The position numbers and the translations under genes were made by a program. Shown here one piece after another: positions 12,203-23,392 of a stretch of 64,000 nucleotides of DNA (position 1 is the first letter of the stretch; the number at the start of each line of letters is the position of its first letter). The DNA lies in contig OZ005612.1 of NCBI GenBank assembly GCA_963930655.1, positions 5,275,001-5,339,000 on the forward strand, given 5' to 3'. Below the pieces are notes generated by a model. It ran no database searches, was not told where the DNA came from, and saw nothing but the letters and a program-made list of their open reading frames with translations. This stretch comes from Myrica gale. Its lineage: Eukaryota; Streptophyta; Magnoliopsida; Fagales; Myricaceae.

Positions 12203-12372
12203 TTAGGACTTGTTTGATTTGGGGTTAATATTAAAAAAATCATCAAATAATTTTTTATTATTATAATACTTATTAAAAATTTCTCTCTCTTCACTTTTTC
12301 ACCAACTTCCATAATTTTTTCACAAATAATAATATTTTACAAATTCTAATACCCAAAATTTCTACACTGAAA
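12203..12372. mobile_element. Tourist-like MITE, degenerate
   Basis: The sequence begins TTGTTTGATTTGGGG and ends near AACAACAACTAAA, with the AT-rich interior (CTCTTCACTTTTTCACCAA) shared with other MITEs in the window. The ends are too diverged to define the target duplication. Confidence 0.45.
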
Positions 12373-12865
12373 CAACAACTAAATTGCAGGTGGTTCGATA
12401 TAAGTTGAATGTAGTTGGGCGTTGCATAGGAAACTTGGTCCATATAGTGTCAAATAAGTGATTCGGAACGCGAGAGGTAACTGTTACTTGTCTTCTCTAT
12501 CAACTTTAGGCATTGCTGAATATTTAGCAAAACTTTGTGCCTTGTGTCCAATCTACACGTAGAGTATTAAAGAATAAAATTTTAATAATAAAATTTATTT
12601 CTTAGTGACTGATCAATATTTTTTTAAGATCTTTAATAGTTTCACGTGGAGTATATTTCTGAATTTATTATCCGAATTAAAAAAAAATCTACCGATAAAA
12701 GATACAACATATATATTTTACAAGATTCAAATATTTTCTATATTCATCTATAACAATATTAAAAAATATTGTGTGTTTGGCTAAGCTGAAACATTCAGAC
12801 AGAAAATAAACTATAAAACGATTTAAATCGGGCCTACAGACAAAACGATGATATGACATACTACG

Positions 12866-13060
12866 GTTATGTTTGAGTGTTAAAATTTTGTAGATATTAA
12901 AATTTTAGGGTATTGAATTTAGTGAAAAAGTGAAGAGAGAGTTAATTTTTAATATTTATTATAGTGAAAATTAATGATATAATGGTAAAAGAGAGATTAT
13001 ATTATAATTTTTTATTATGTTAAAATTTTAAGAGGACTAAAATTTTAGTCCACAAAGACA
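12866..13060. mobile_element. Tourist-like MITE
   Basis: Most of this element repeats the one at 3619-3814: GTTTGAGTGTTAAAATTTT at the left, a GTGAAAAAGTGAAGAGAG centre and TTATGTTAAAATTTTAAGAG at the right. The right terminus is diverged. Confidence 0.6.
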
Positions 13061-13073
13061 CTTACGTGATTAT

Positions 13074-13256
13074 TGGGATGTTTGTTTTACCAAATTTTTT
13101 GGACTTCAAAAATTCCAAACAAACAAATATACTTCAAAATTTTCAACTTTTACACATACATTTCAAACTTTTCACAAACTTCAATAAACTTTAACATTCA
13201 AAAGATTCTCAAAATTTTAAGAATATTCTCTCAAATTTTGGTAAATAAACAACCCC
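13074..13256. mobile_element. Tourist-like MITE with TAT target duplication
   Basis: The 183-bp element has inverted ends (TGGGATGTTTGTTTTACC against GGGGTTGTTTATTTACC in reverse) flanked by TAT on both sides. It follows directly after the previous MITE. Confidence 0.65.
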
Positions 13257-13354
13257 TATATATATCTATTTAGATAGTGTGGGTTCTCATTACACCGTAA
13301 GACCAGATCTCTCTCTTTTCGAATGGGAGGATACCGTGTGTGTGTGTATATATA

Positions 13355-13550
13355 AGTCTTGTTTGAGTCCCAATAGTTTGGGCCCAAAAATTTAAGTCTA
13401 ATAATAAAAAATTCATCACATAAATTTTTATTATTATAATATTTATTAAAAATATTTCCTCTTCACTTTTTCACCAACATCCCTAACATATCTTTACTTT
13501 ATAATATTTCTTAAATCTCAATATACAAAATTTAGACCTCAAGCATCGCC
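13355..13550. mobile_element. Tourist-like MITE, degenerate
   Basis: It starts CTTGTTTGAGTCCCAATAG and ends in TTTAGACCTCAAGCA, with the common TTTCCTCTTCACTTTTTCAC interior. It stops just before the disrupted reading frame that begins at 13556. Confidence 0.45.
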
Positions 13551-13763
13551 TGTATTTATGGCAAACTGAAAGACATAAAAATTGTCAGAGAAAATGCGCA
13601 CATCTGAGCAAAGCAATGAGTCCACCCTAAGACTAGAAGATGAGATGTGGCTATCTCAATCTGGGACCGATAGTCCGGTATCAATTGCGAATTGCAGGAT
13701 ACTCGTCCCTCAATCTGTGCCATCATCTTCACCGTTGGGATTCGGGAACTCTCTCCATGCAGT

Positions 13764-14948
13764 CAGTGGCGGAACCAGGATTAAAATTCATGGGTGTCGA
13801 ACTTTAAAGGCGAAATGACAAAAAAAAAAATTCTTCTTAATCCAAAACATTGTCTTAGAGTTTTTTTTCTACGTCATTGTCTTAGAGTTATAATGTCGAA
13901 AATTAAAGACTAAAAGTATTAAAAATATTAGAATACATGTACCGTAATATATACTACGACTGAGAGGTGACAATTGGATCCTACGAGTTTGCATCTTCTG
14001 AAAATGTTGCAAAATTGTTTTGTTCTCAATAGTTTTAAAAACTTCTTACTCAATGTACACTAACATGCAACCATTCATTCAGTTATCTCTCATCCTATTA
14101 CACAAATCACTTTTGATGATCTAATTTAAGTTAATTCTCTACTTAATTCTAAAATTTTAGAACAAATAACAGATAATTTTGATGGTTGAGGTCTTGATGT
14201 CATTAGGGGTTGTCTTTCTTAAATTTTTTGTTACTACCACAACTGGAATCTGTCTTTTTTTTTCCTCTTTTTTCTTTTGACAAAAGGTTACTTGGGATCC
14301 ATTTGTAATTTATTTTCTCTAGGTTTTATGGATTTGAAATTGAAAGATATTCGCATTCTTCAAAGCAATTACACACACAAAGCAACAATTGATGACAAAC
14401 CATGTTCTGAATAATAAAAATAAAATTTACAATATAAGCAAGATTTAGTAAAAGAGTTTCTTAGATAAACATATCCCAAAAGTGATCAGAACTTTGGTTT
14501 GGCCTATACAAGAATCCTAAACAAACACAACATTTTTCGAGATCTCTAATAAAAATGAAGAAACAGATCAACATAGGGAGAAAAAAAATGAAGTGATCTT
14601 GATTATGAAAAATTAGGAGCAAAGAGTAAAAAATTTTTTACTAACATAAATTTAGCAAGATGACATGAAGTTACCCATCGGTTGAAGAATTTGTAATCAA
14701 TGCAAAACAAAAAATTATAATAACTGTATATTTGTCTTAATTATTATGTAGCACTAGGAGCAAAATCAATGTATAGAAAAAAAATATTTTAGATCTGATA
14801 CCCATTAAGTCTATTTGGTCTGGATTTAATGGGTATCGGACCTAACTAATTTATAAAGAAAAACAAAAAAAACCTAAATGTAAAATTTTTTTTGGGGGGT
14901 GCGATGGGTATCGGCCGATACCCATCGCACCCCCTCCTTCCGCCACTG
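13764..14948. mobile_element. hAT-type element with CAGTGGCGGA termini
   Basis: The 1185-bp element begins CAGTGGCGGAACCAGG and ends with the inverse of CAGTGGCGGAAGGAGG. It is flanked by the exact 8-bp duplication CATGCAGT (13756-13763 and 14949-14956). The interior is AT-rich and encodes nothing, so it is non-autonomous. The 8-bp duplication places it in hAT. The right end is duplicated just outside the element (see the repeat at 14912-15057). Confidence 0.85.
14895..14934. repeat. Perfect 40-bp palindrome
   Basis: Two 20-bp arms meet without a spacer at ATCGG/CCGAT. A related looser hairpin, GATACCCATTAA with TTAATGGGTATC, lies at about 14799-14838. Confidence 0.95.
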
Positions 14949-15057
14949 CATGCAGTTGGGCATCATGTGTATCGGCCGATACCCATCGCACCCCCTCCTT
15001 CCGCCACTTGCATGCAGTTGGGCATCATGTGGGATTCGGGAACTCTCTCCATGCAGT
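14912..15057. repeat. Duplicated hAT end plus target sequence
   Basis: The right half of the palindrome, the hAT right end and TGCATGCAGTTGGGCATCAT are repeated once more immediately downstream (second copy from about 14972). The original target sequence then appears again at 15031. It reads like a template switch or failed excision repair at the element's right end. Confidence 0.8.
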
Positions 15058-15587
15058 TGGGGACCATGTGGACTTTGCTGCTCAGCGTTGACGTAATCAA
15101 CCCACTCATACCTTGGCAGCCCCGTTATTTGTATGACAACCTTGATCAGATTTGGCAATTAACGTTCTGACAAACTTAACGGCACAAATAACTAGGGAAT
15201 GTTAGATGGTAATAAAATTATGATAAGATTTTAAATATTTAGTCGATATTAAATATGTATTGATATACGTGTAAAATTTTAATAAAAGTAATTAACATTT
15301 ATAAAAAAATTATTAAAGTGTTATAATACATGTATTTTATAATATTTAAATTCTAAAAAAGTAGAATACAAATTCTAAAAAAAATGTAAACAAACATCAC
15401 CCTCGATGCAATCTTTCGCAATTTTAGGTTGAAATTATATTTATAATTCGTATAGAGACAGATATATTATTTATATAAAATCTCAGACAGAAAAAAAAAT
15501 TTGTAATAAAAACCACCGTTGAAATATTAGAAGTTTGGAGACTTTTATATAAGACTTTTTTTTTCATCAAGGAAAAATTATGACCAT

Positions 15588-15782
15588 GTTTAGTTTTATC
15601 TCAAAAAAATTTCACAATTAATTTTTTTTTTATTAATTTCAATACCTTTTTTTTCAAACTCTAATAATTTTTTACAAATTTTAACAATTTTTAACAAACT
15701 TTTTATCAATCCCAAAAGAATCTATACTACCTCCAAAAAAACAAACACAAAAATATTTTCAAAACCAAACTAAACATAACTT
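15588..15782. mobile_element. MITE with CCATGTTTAGTTT / AAACTAAACATAA ends
   Basis: About 195 bp of AT-rich sequence with inverted ends and a TCTATACTACCTCCAAAAAA stretch that is shared with the element at 62135-62337. Confidence 0.55.
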
Positions 15783-17460
15783 ATAACTCTAACTGCTGGA
15801 TCTATATAGAGAAAGAAAGTGAGAAAAATTTTGTGTTTTCTTTTACAAACAAAATTTGTAACACCTGACTTATGTACTGGGTTAGTCCTGCTAAGAGATG
15901 TTCTGACCAAACTAACAGTATAACAGAAAACCTTACACTTAGAAAAATAAAAAAAAAATTAATAATAACCTAGCAAACCTTACAACCAATGTATCAATGA
16001 AATCAAGAAGTTGATCATAGGCAGTTGGAATTTAACGACTCTACTCATTGAATACTATAATTATTCTATGAGTAAAAGTTTATCTTTCCAACTATATTGA
16101 GTAATAGTCTTTAAAAGAATAAGAAGAAATTAAGATTATTAGAATTTACATAATATGTGAAAGGTGGGCTTAACTCAACTCCAAAAGACGCCTTGAGGAG
16201 TGAGGGATGTCACAACTTTATAAGGAGCACATTGGCTAGTTTCTCTTGTAATGTGGGACTTCCAACAAAGATGAGTTTTTTTTTTTCTTTTTTTGTTTCC
16301 TAATGGGGTGATTTCTTAACTCGAGGAAGTTAAGGTTGACATCCAGAATTTGCGCATTGTATTAGTCAGCATATATCAGTTTTAAATTCGATGAAAAAGA
16401 AAGTTAATAAATGTCGACCTACCATTTTGATAGCAGTTGGAATGTTCCCTAAATTCTCTTGGATCTCTCTGGTCATCTAGTTTTATCAGTTACCTGGACT
16501 ACCTAAAACGAATCGGATCCATAATATCCAAAGATTCAAAGGCTATCTACAACATGGGCGAGTAGCAGTGGATCATGTTCTCATGAGGAACAATTGTTAT
16601 GCAGTCTTACTATCTTCAGCTAGCCTATCCTCTCAGATTTTGACTCCGAGCAAGAAGGAACAAAAGGGATACCTATCAAGCTAAAGTAATGCAGAAAAAG
16701 AGAAACAAAGGCGTTGCCTTTTTATCAATTTTCCTCAACTTAATAATTATATCTGTGAGTTCACGTGGGTCCAATTACAATATTTTTCACCGGGTGAAGA
16801 GATAAGTTTCTATTCTCACAAGGGAAAACTTCTTCTCTTACGGGAAAAGAAAGGGGGCAGAAGAGAAGTGGGTTGCGCAAAAGAGAAGTGGGCAACCCAA
16901 CTTGTCTTTTGTTTTAGGAAGCCTCGTACCCTTTTTGTTTATTTAAAATGGGCCGTGTTGTGGTTTTACGAGCGAAAAGCCGTTGGGTAGGTTGTTCTTC
17001 TAGCCTAAGTCCTAAACAGGCCCAAGGATCTGAATCCAAAAGAAAACTCACCGTCATGACATTCTCACTCTGTTTTGGACCCGGGCTCTCTTGCTTGCAA
17101 TATCCAGGCGGACATCTTCCTAGATTTCACAAACATATCTGCACCACTACTGATGAGGATAAAAAACGCATTAGGACCATAAACCGGAAAAGACAACCAA
17201 AACGCCAAAAGTCCGACCCACCTTAAAGAAATTGGGCCTGAAAGTGAGGTTAGGCGGATACTGAGCCCAAAGGTTACATCATTGAGATAAGGTCAAGCCC
17301 CTCTTGAGACTTGACTAAAGAAGATCAGGTCAAAGCATTTTGGATTTGTGGGGGATTAGATCAAACGACTTTTAAGTCCTACCGTGCCATGGAAAAATCG
17401 GAGAACAATACCTCAAAGCAATGACGAAGCTATGGGGGCAAAATTTTTAAATTTTTTTTG
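15783..17460. other. Intergenic, no gene supported
   Basis: AT-rich sequence with scattered motifs. The stretch 16160-16270, ending TTGTAATGTGGGACTTCC, resembles sequence at 48330-48460 and the AATGTGGGACT motif often met in plant LTRs and small repeats. A 92-codon plus-strand frame at 16948-17226 has no match I know. Confidence 0.4.
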
Positions 17461-17741
17461 GCCTAATTATACAAAATGTCCATGTGGTATAACGTGTTCA
17501 CAAAAAAATCATTGTAATAAATGTTTATATGAATTCGTCTATGTGGTCAATATATAATAACAAAACAGTCTCTCTGAAAATTTAATTCAGCTCACCATCG
17601 AGCTTTAAGAAAGATGATGAAACTGAAACGGATGATTTTTGTTACTGTACATTGACCATAAGGACGAATTTGTACAAACGTTTACCACATATATATTTTT
17701 GTGAAAAAGTTATACCACAAAGATTGTTTGTATAATTAGGC
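17461..17741. mobile_element. Long-TIR MITE, 281 bp
   Basis: The element consists mostly of two inverted arms of about 105 bp (GCCTAATTATACAAA at the left, inverse at the right; shared blocks GTGGTATAAC, AATTCGTC and TATGGTCAAT) separated by about 70 bp. Flanks read AATTTTTTTT and AATTTTTTC, a possible 8-9 bp duplication. Long arms and the flank length suggest a Mutator-like origin. Confidence 0.8.
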
Positions 17742-18454
17742 TAATTTTTTCTAATATATTCGCAAAATAGGTAATGGTCTTTATAATGCCCCCAAATTTT
17801 GGAGAAAAAAAAAAGAAGTAAGAATGACAGAGAACAACTAATTTAGTAGTAAGTCAATTTTTAAAAGAAAAAAAAGTACTAAGAAGTCGTCGTTTTTTAC
17901 TTTTCTCTGTTTTCTAAGGATTGATTAGGCGTCTAACATATAAACTAGAACTTTGTTCTCACGCTTAGGAAAAGGAAGAATCGCAATATACTTCTTTGAG
18001 AAAATTACAAATAGCCCACTAGGTTTTAGTCCATTTTTAAAAACATCACTGAGTTTCAAAAAATTTTAAAAGGCTCACTGAGTTTCTTATATTGTTACGA
18101 AGATCACTCGACCCAACGTCATTAATGGACTTAACAAAGCCCGCTCCACGTCATCCCACCCACACAATTAATGTTTGCCACGTTCTTAGACTCCCACGTC
18201 AGTTATTTGTTTGCCCTAAGTCTGCCACGTATTTAATGGATCATTGTCATGTCATCTTCATCTCTTCTAAAGACGCTCGTAGCTTCTATTTGCTCAAAAA
18301 TCCCCAAATCAGCACCTTTTTGTGAGAGTTGCGAAATTCACTAAATTTTGGAGACTGACTTTGCTAATTTGTCTTGGAGGAAGCTGTGGGTTCATTGTTA
18401 AGCCTCAGAGGACAATAACTGCTCTACATTTTCCCCTGTCGGTCTTCAGCAAAG

Positions 18455-18911
18455 ATGTCTTCCTTTTGCTCATCATCCGCTCGTACAGACACTTGAAATC
18501 GCGAAGCAAAGGTGTGTAGATCTGGGTCGAAGGCAGTGATAAAGACTTCATGGACTGACTTAAACCCTGGTAGGAGGTTCTACAGTTGTGCTTTGTATGG
18601 GAGACAAGTAAGTGAGTAACATGTTTGATGAAATCTCTAAACGATATTCTTGTTCATTTAATAAGTTTTTTGGTTTTCTGTTGTAGGAGCAGCGTCAGTG
18701 TGGATTTTTCGAATGGGTAGATAATGAGACTTGCCCGCGTGACAAAGAGATTCTACCTGGACTTTTCAAGAAGTTGAGGATTATGGAGAAGGAACTTAAG
18801 GCGAACAAAGCAAGCAGAAGGGCGATCATATACCTGCTTCTTCTTTCGTGGGTGATTATCATCTTGTTGGGACTAATCTGCTTGAAGCTTATGACTTATC
18901 CAAAGAAGTAG
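18455..18911 (+). pseudogene. GRF zinc-finger protein with C-terminal membrane segment, one stop
   Basis: Exon 1 (18455-18607) and exon 2 (18687-18911) join through a GT-AG intron into 125 codons. The frame holds a GRF-type zinc finger (SWTDLNPGRRFYSC, then QCGFFEWVD and CPR), a short basic coiled stretch and one membrane helix (IIYLLLLSWVIIILLGLICL) near the C-terminus. The start ATG gives the family-like opening MSSFCSSSARTDT. Immediately after it a TGA at 18494-18496 interrupts the frame; nothing else is broken. Such short GRF-membrane proteins are numerous in plant genomes and often lie beside transposons. Role unknown. Translation from a later start would lose part of the finger. Confidence 0.75.
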
Positions 18912-19723
18912 CTGCATAGAGACATTGGTGTGTGTTTGTGAGTGTCTTATGTGACTTAGAATTAGAAATGTCTTATGTATTTGAAGTTTTGTATTTTGAA
19001 CGTGTATTAGAATTGGGGGATGTGTTATGTATTTGAGGTTTTGTATTTTGGAACTACTATTTTGTGTTCATGTCTTGAAATGGCTTGAAATATGAGCTTA
19101 AGACATTTTGTTATATGTTTATGGCTTATCCATATTTTGAATGTGAAGGCATCCTCTTTCTATATGATATCCTTATGTTCAAATATTTTTCATCTTGTTG
19201 TATTGACACGTTAGTTTTGATCCCCACAGTGATAAGTTGATCTGAAAGTGCATAACATTTTAAGGCACTAATAGCCCACTAATATTATGTAACACATGTC
19301 CATTGTGACTTCTTTAAAAAGTCTCCTCTTTTTTGCTAGAGATCATTAACATTAAATGTCCTGAAAAATTGTACTTTATGGAAGAACTTCATATAACCAT
19401 TTGTCACTCTATGATAGAATAGTCTGATAAATCCATAAACTTTCATTTCATTAACAAAAATGTTATCTATATTTAATGCAACTTATATGTGGTCTGTACA
19501 AAACACTATAAAAAGGTCGTGCCTAATACACGTCACCCCTTCATAAAAACTGTCATGTGGTCCCAGGAAACCACTACAAAACAATCATGGACAAATCAAA
19601 AGATACTATTTACTTGCACTATCAAACTACGTGCTGACAGATAACCAAATGATCACAAAAAAAGTTCATAAAAGTTCCCAAAATAATTACAGTTTGACTA
19701 CACATGTTGTTCCCACATCCATC

Positions 19724-19862
19724 TCAATTTTGATGGTCCCCACGCAATGCGGATGCCACTTTTTCTTTCCTCTTGCGTTTGCGATTGTCGTGACTATTGA
19801 CCTCTAAGTTTGGTTGAGAAGTTGAACGTTCTGTAGGTGGTTGAGAAGCTGGATGATGGGAC
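19724..19862 (-). pseudogene. Possible C-terminal tail of a transposase-like frame
   Basis: The minus-strand frame ends at 19724-19726 after a basic tail (NRKRKRKEKVA). Together with the acidic, serine-rich frame just upstream (19863-19990) it resembles the C-terminus of MULE transposases, but no SWIM or catalytic region remains. The call is weak. Confidence 0.2.
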
Positions 19863-20059
19863 CCCTATAAAAGTTCAAAACCACAACATGGGTGAGTTAA
19901 CAGAATACTCAGAATCGTCTTCATCATGGATCTCATTAGCTGACGCTTTGCCAAGGAAGATCCCAATTAAACTATCAATTTCAATGACTGATACGTTAAA
20001 CCACACTCATTTAACAACATTCTTTTTAATCAACACACACTTTTTAATTACACTATAAC

Positions 20060-21679
20060 AAAAGAAGTGTTAACGTAATAGAATTTTAGTTGTAAAATGA
20101 GATATTATGATTGAGATATTAGTTCAAAACTGTTTATCTTAAAAGTTAAGCTTTTAAGAATAGAAAATTTTAAATATAAATACAATTTACACTATCTAAT
20201 TATGAAAGTATTGACACTTTATACTCTTATTTATTTATTTTTTCACATTGCACCTAATTTTATCCTCATATTTTTTTTCAATTTTATGAGGGTAAAATCA
20301 TAATTTTTTGGTTAAAAAATAAAATTCCAAACACGTATAATACTAAATTAAAATGGACTGAAGTGCAAAATTAGGTTTCAAATTCAAGACTTTAACTCTT
20401 ATACCATTGAATCTATCAATTTATCCTTAAAAATTGAAGTAGTTAAAAAAAAGATAAATTTTATTATTTGAAAAATATTTTCTAACACAAATTATCGATA
20501 ATGATAATATTGGAAGTGTCACTTGGGGAAGATTTAAGTACGAGAAATGATAGTCGAAACCTCCTAAACTGAACTCAAAAGCCCTCAACCCCTTACACTT
20601 TGCATCTCACGTTTAGTCGAAGGACCCCTACTGCTCGTAGGCCTGATTAACATATGGGCCAAGCTGACTGTAGTTGCCCACGCTATAGAATTAGCTGAAG
20701 ATTTTGTTTCATTTAATAAATATGTATTAGGATGTAAGAATGTTTAGATGATCTAGAAGCTTTTAAAAGGGGTCTATAGAATTTATAATAATTCTAATGC
20801 TTTGATCGTAATGGAAATGATCTTTTATGAATAAAGACATTTTATATTTACTTACAGAGTGAATTTTTTAAACTCCCAATAGTTAAATTTTGTCATTAAT
20901 TTTTTTAAAACTGTAGTTTAATATTACCTTTTTATAGTTTTAGCATTAAATTATGGTGATTTTGTTGAATTTGAGTTACTCGCTAAAAATAATTGGAAAT
21001 CCAGAGTTACCCATTCATTATAGATAACAAGATAAATAAGGTCATAAATAAATAGGGACAAAAGGAAAAGAGAAAGAAAAAATCACGCAAATTGTTTTTG
21101 TTTTTGTTTTTTTTTATATCTATTATGTTTAGTAGTTTACAAGGTGAATCATTGCTGACACAACTAGGAAGATATCCAGTTGCCACACCCTTCGTTACTT
21201 CTTATCAATTTATATTATCATTTTAGGTTTAATCTTTTTCCAAAAAAAAAATGTAGACAACTAAAATATTATATTAATATCCGAGAATAATACAACTAGT
21301 ACATAACGAAAAATAAGTCAAAAGGTCAACAGAAAAATCTAAACGAACCATAAGAACTTATAATAAGGTGGATGCTACGAGAGGTCCACAAACCAATCAT
21401 AAGGATCTGGACACAATATCAATCGATCGTAAAGATCGAGACGCACAAACCGACCACAAGGACCGAGACACAACAAGATTACTACAATCTGACTCATTTG
21501 GGACAATCTTCAAGCAATGGTTGGTTGCATACGGAAAAGAAGGAGAAAAGATAGCTCTAGGCAGCACAAAACAGTGACGGTTAGGAGACCTATCGAAGAA
21601 AAACGTCCGAAAAAGTCCACAAAATGGGGGGAGGCAGCATGGACAACATAAAAGCCTAAGAAACCAGTCAACACACTCA
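20060..21679. other. AT-rich intergenic, nothing recognised
   Basis: Long AT runs with no frame over 70 codons that looks coding. The repetitive GACCACAAGGACCGAGAC-like phrase at about 21400-21475 is a short degenerate tandem repeat (KDRDAQTDHKDRDT on translation). Confidence 0.45.
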
Positions 21680-22394
21680 GTGGCGGAGCCAGTAATTTCT
21701 CTTAGGAGGGGCTGAATATTTTAATTTTTTTAAAAAAATTGAACGTATTTTAATCTAGACACTAGTGATGAAAAATTATAAATCATATAATACTCGTATA
21801 TTATTCTTTCTTTTCGAATTACCCACAGTACTTTTCCGGTCATTTTAGTTTAATATTTTTTCTATTGGAATGATAATTTTTAATAAAACATTTTCTATTG
21901 GAATGGTTTAATGGTGATTTAAAGATAAAAGATTAGAAGTTAAAGAGATAAAGATAAGATAAAGTCATTAGGTATTGTATCATTGTATCATATTTATTTG
22001 CTAAAATTTGAGTCTAATTGTATCATTTTTACCTTTCAAAAACTAGAAAAATAAAATAAAATGATTTGTATTGTTTCAGCATAATTGGAGATCCTAAGAT
22101 ACAATCTTTTAGTTTTAAATTGAAAGAGAAAGATAAAAATCTTTTTTATTATCTTATTTGGTGCAGAAAGATTTATTATAAATTAAGCCAATTTCCACAA
22201 GATTGCAAGTGAAATAACGATTGAAATTTTAAGAAGAAAAAAAAAGACAATTGAAATTGAGTTGTACTACTTCAGCTTGTAAGCCCAATGAAGGTAAAAA
22301 AATCTTTTTCTCTAACGAAAGTATGAATTCAAAGACTTACTTGGGGGCTTAAAACAGTATGAATTGGTCCATAGATAGGTAGTCAAATGTCCAG

Positions 22395-22560
22395 CAGGGT
22401 ATTTGACTCCAATTCTGATGAGAATTCGAGCAAGGCTTCAAATGAGCTAGTCCAAGTTCCAGTAGAGCCGGCTACGAGAGAACGAGTCAAGAAGTTCAAG
22501 GATGTACTCGACGAAATCATTCAAGAGATATGAGTTCAAGCAAATTCATGGAGGCATATT
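22395..22560 (+). pseudogene. Retrotransposon gag/pol tail fragment
   Basis: Translation gives PVEPATRERVKKFKDVLDEI, which resembles the TRARAKKFKEAL motif found near the ends of plant Ty3/gypsy polyproteins. It is followed by LTR-like sequence with a TATTTATAGGGCC promoter-like box (about 22961). Too short for a clade assignment. Confidence 0.45.
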
Positions 22561-22659
22561 GAACCTGATCCACGTCAACAACAAAGAATCACCATGAATC
22601 ATGTTCTAGAAGGCTGCATCAAATCCGGTCAATGCTAGAAAGATCGGATTACGTAGCTT

Positions 22660-22885
22660 ATTTTTAGCCGGATTTTTAGGAATAATTTATTTGAATTTGA
22701 ATTCAAATCAAATGCTAGTTTATCCCTTTTCCTTAGCCGAATTTTTAGGAATATTTGATTTGAATTCAAATCAAATGTCAGTTTATCCCTTTTCCTTAGC
22801 CGGATTTTTAGGAATGTTTGAATTTGCATTTGAATCATTTTTCAAATGTTGGTTTATCCCTTTTCCTTAGTCGGATTTTTAGGAG
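22660..22885. repeat. Tandem repeat, about 3.6 copies of about 64 bp
   Basis: Units begin TTAGCCGGATTTTTAGGAAT and contain TTTATCCCTTTTCC. Copies differ by small indels. The array sits in the LTR-like segment. Confidence 0.85.
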
Positions 22886-23392
22886 CATTTAATTTCTTTC
22901 AAATTTGAATTAGTTTCTTATTTTAATTAGAATCCTATTCTTGGAGGGATGTTCCAAGTATATTTATAGGGCCTTTGGGCATGTAGAAAGAACACAACTT
23001 TGAGATTAATATTATTTGAGAGGTCTCGTGATTCTCTTTGGTTCTTTGAAGAACTATTTGAACTTATCGGGATTTTCCGTGGCGTTCAACCCGACTTATC
23101 AAACGGAGTTCCATCACCGTTTGTGACGTCTTCCTTATACCGAGGTTCTTGTTTCTAATAAACATTAGGTCAAGGTTTCCATTTGGATTTGTCCTAGAAC
23201 GATCTTGGGTTCCCTTTAGTTGTCGGGTCTCGTCATTCTTGGTGGGGTTCACATCAAATTCTAAAAATTTAGGGGTGGCCAAAAAAATTTATTGGAAAAA
23301 TTTCTGTTTTTGAGAGGCAAGACTTGGATTTTTTGAAGTTTAGGGGAATGGTGGCCCCTGCTCGCCCCTCTCTGTATCCACCACAACAAACA

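Larger units (their letters stand above)
13556..15158 (-). pseudogene. Unrecognised reading frame split by an hAT element
   Basis: On the minus strand a frame runs from about 15158 (LIKVVIQITGLPRYEWVDYV at its start) to about 15032, and resumes at 13755 to a stop at 13556-13558. The two halves share the duplicated flank GATTCGGGAACTCTCTCC, and removing the inserted DNA leaves one frame of roughly 100 codons with no internal stop. I do not recognise the family. It may be a gene fragment that was already transposed. The start is not defined; the first possible start is a TTG and the frame may extend upstream through an exon border. Confidence 0.4.
21680..23392. mobile_element. Probable old hAT element with CAGTGGCGGAGCCAG terminus
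   Basis: The left end CAGTGGCGGAGCCAG matches the terminus of the element at 13764. A diverged right end lies near 23370-23392 (GCCCCTCTCTGTATCCACCAC). Flanks AACACACT and AACAAACA agree at six of eight bases. The interior holds retrotransposon-like sequence (22395-23240), so it is nested or composite. Confidence 0.45.

Noticed and set aside
14874..15158. Frames over the palindrome (repeated PSHPLLPP-like translation)
   Set aside because: They arise from the duplicated hAT end and the palindrome. Only the minus-strand part beyond about 15032 looks like former coding sequence.
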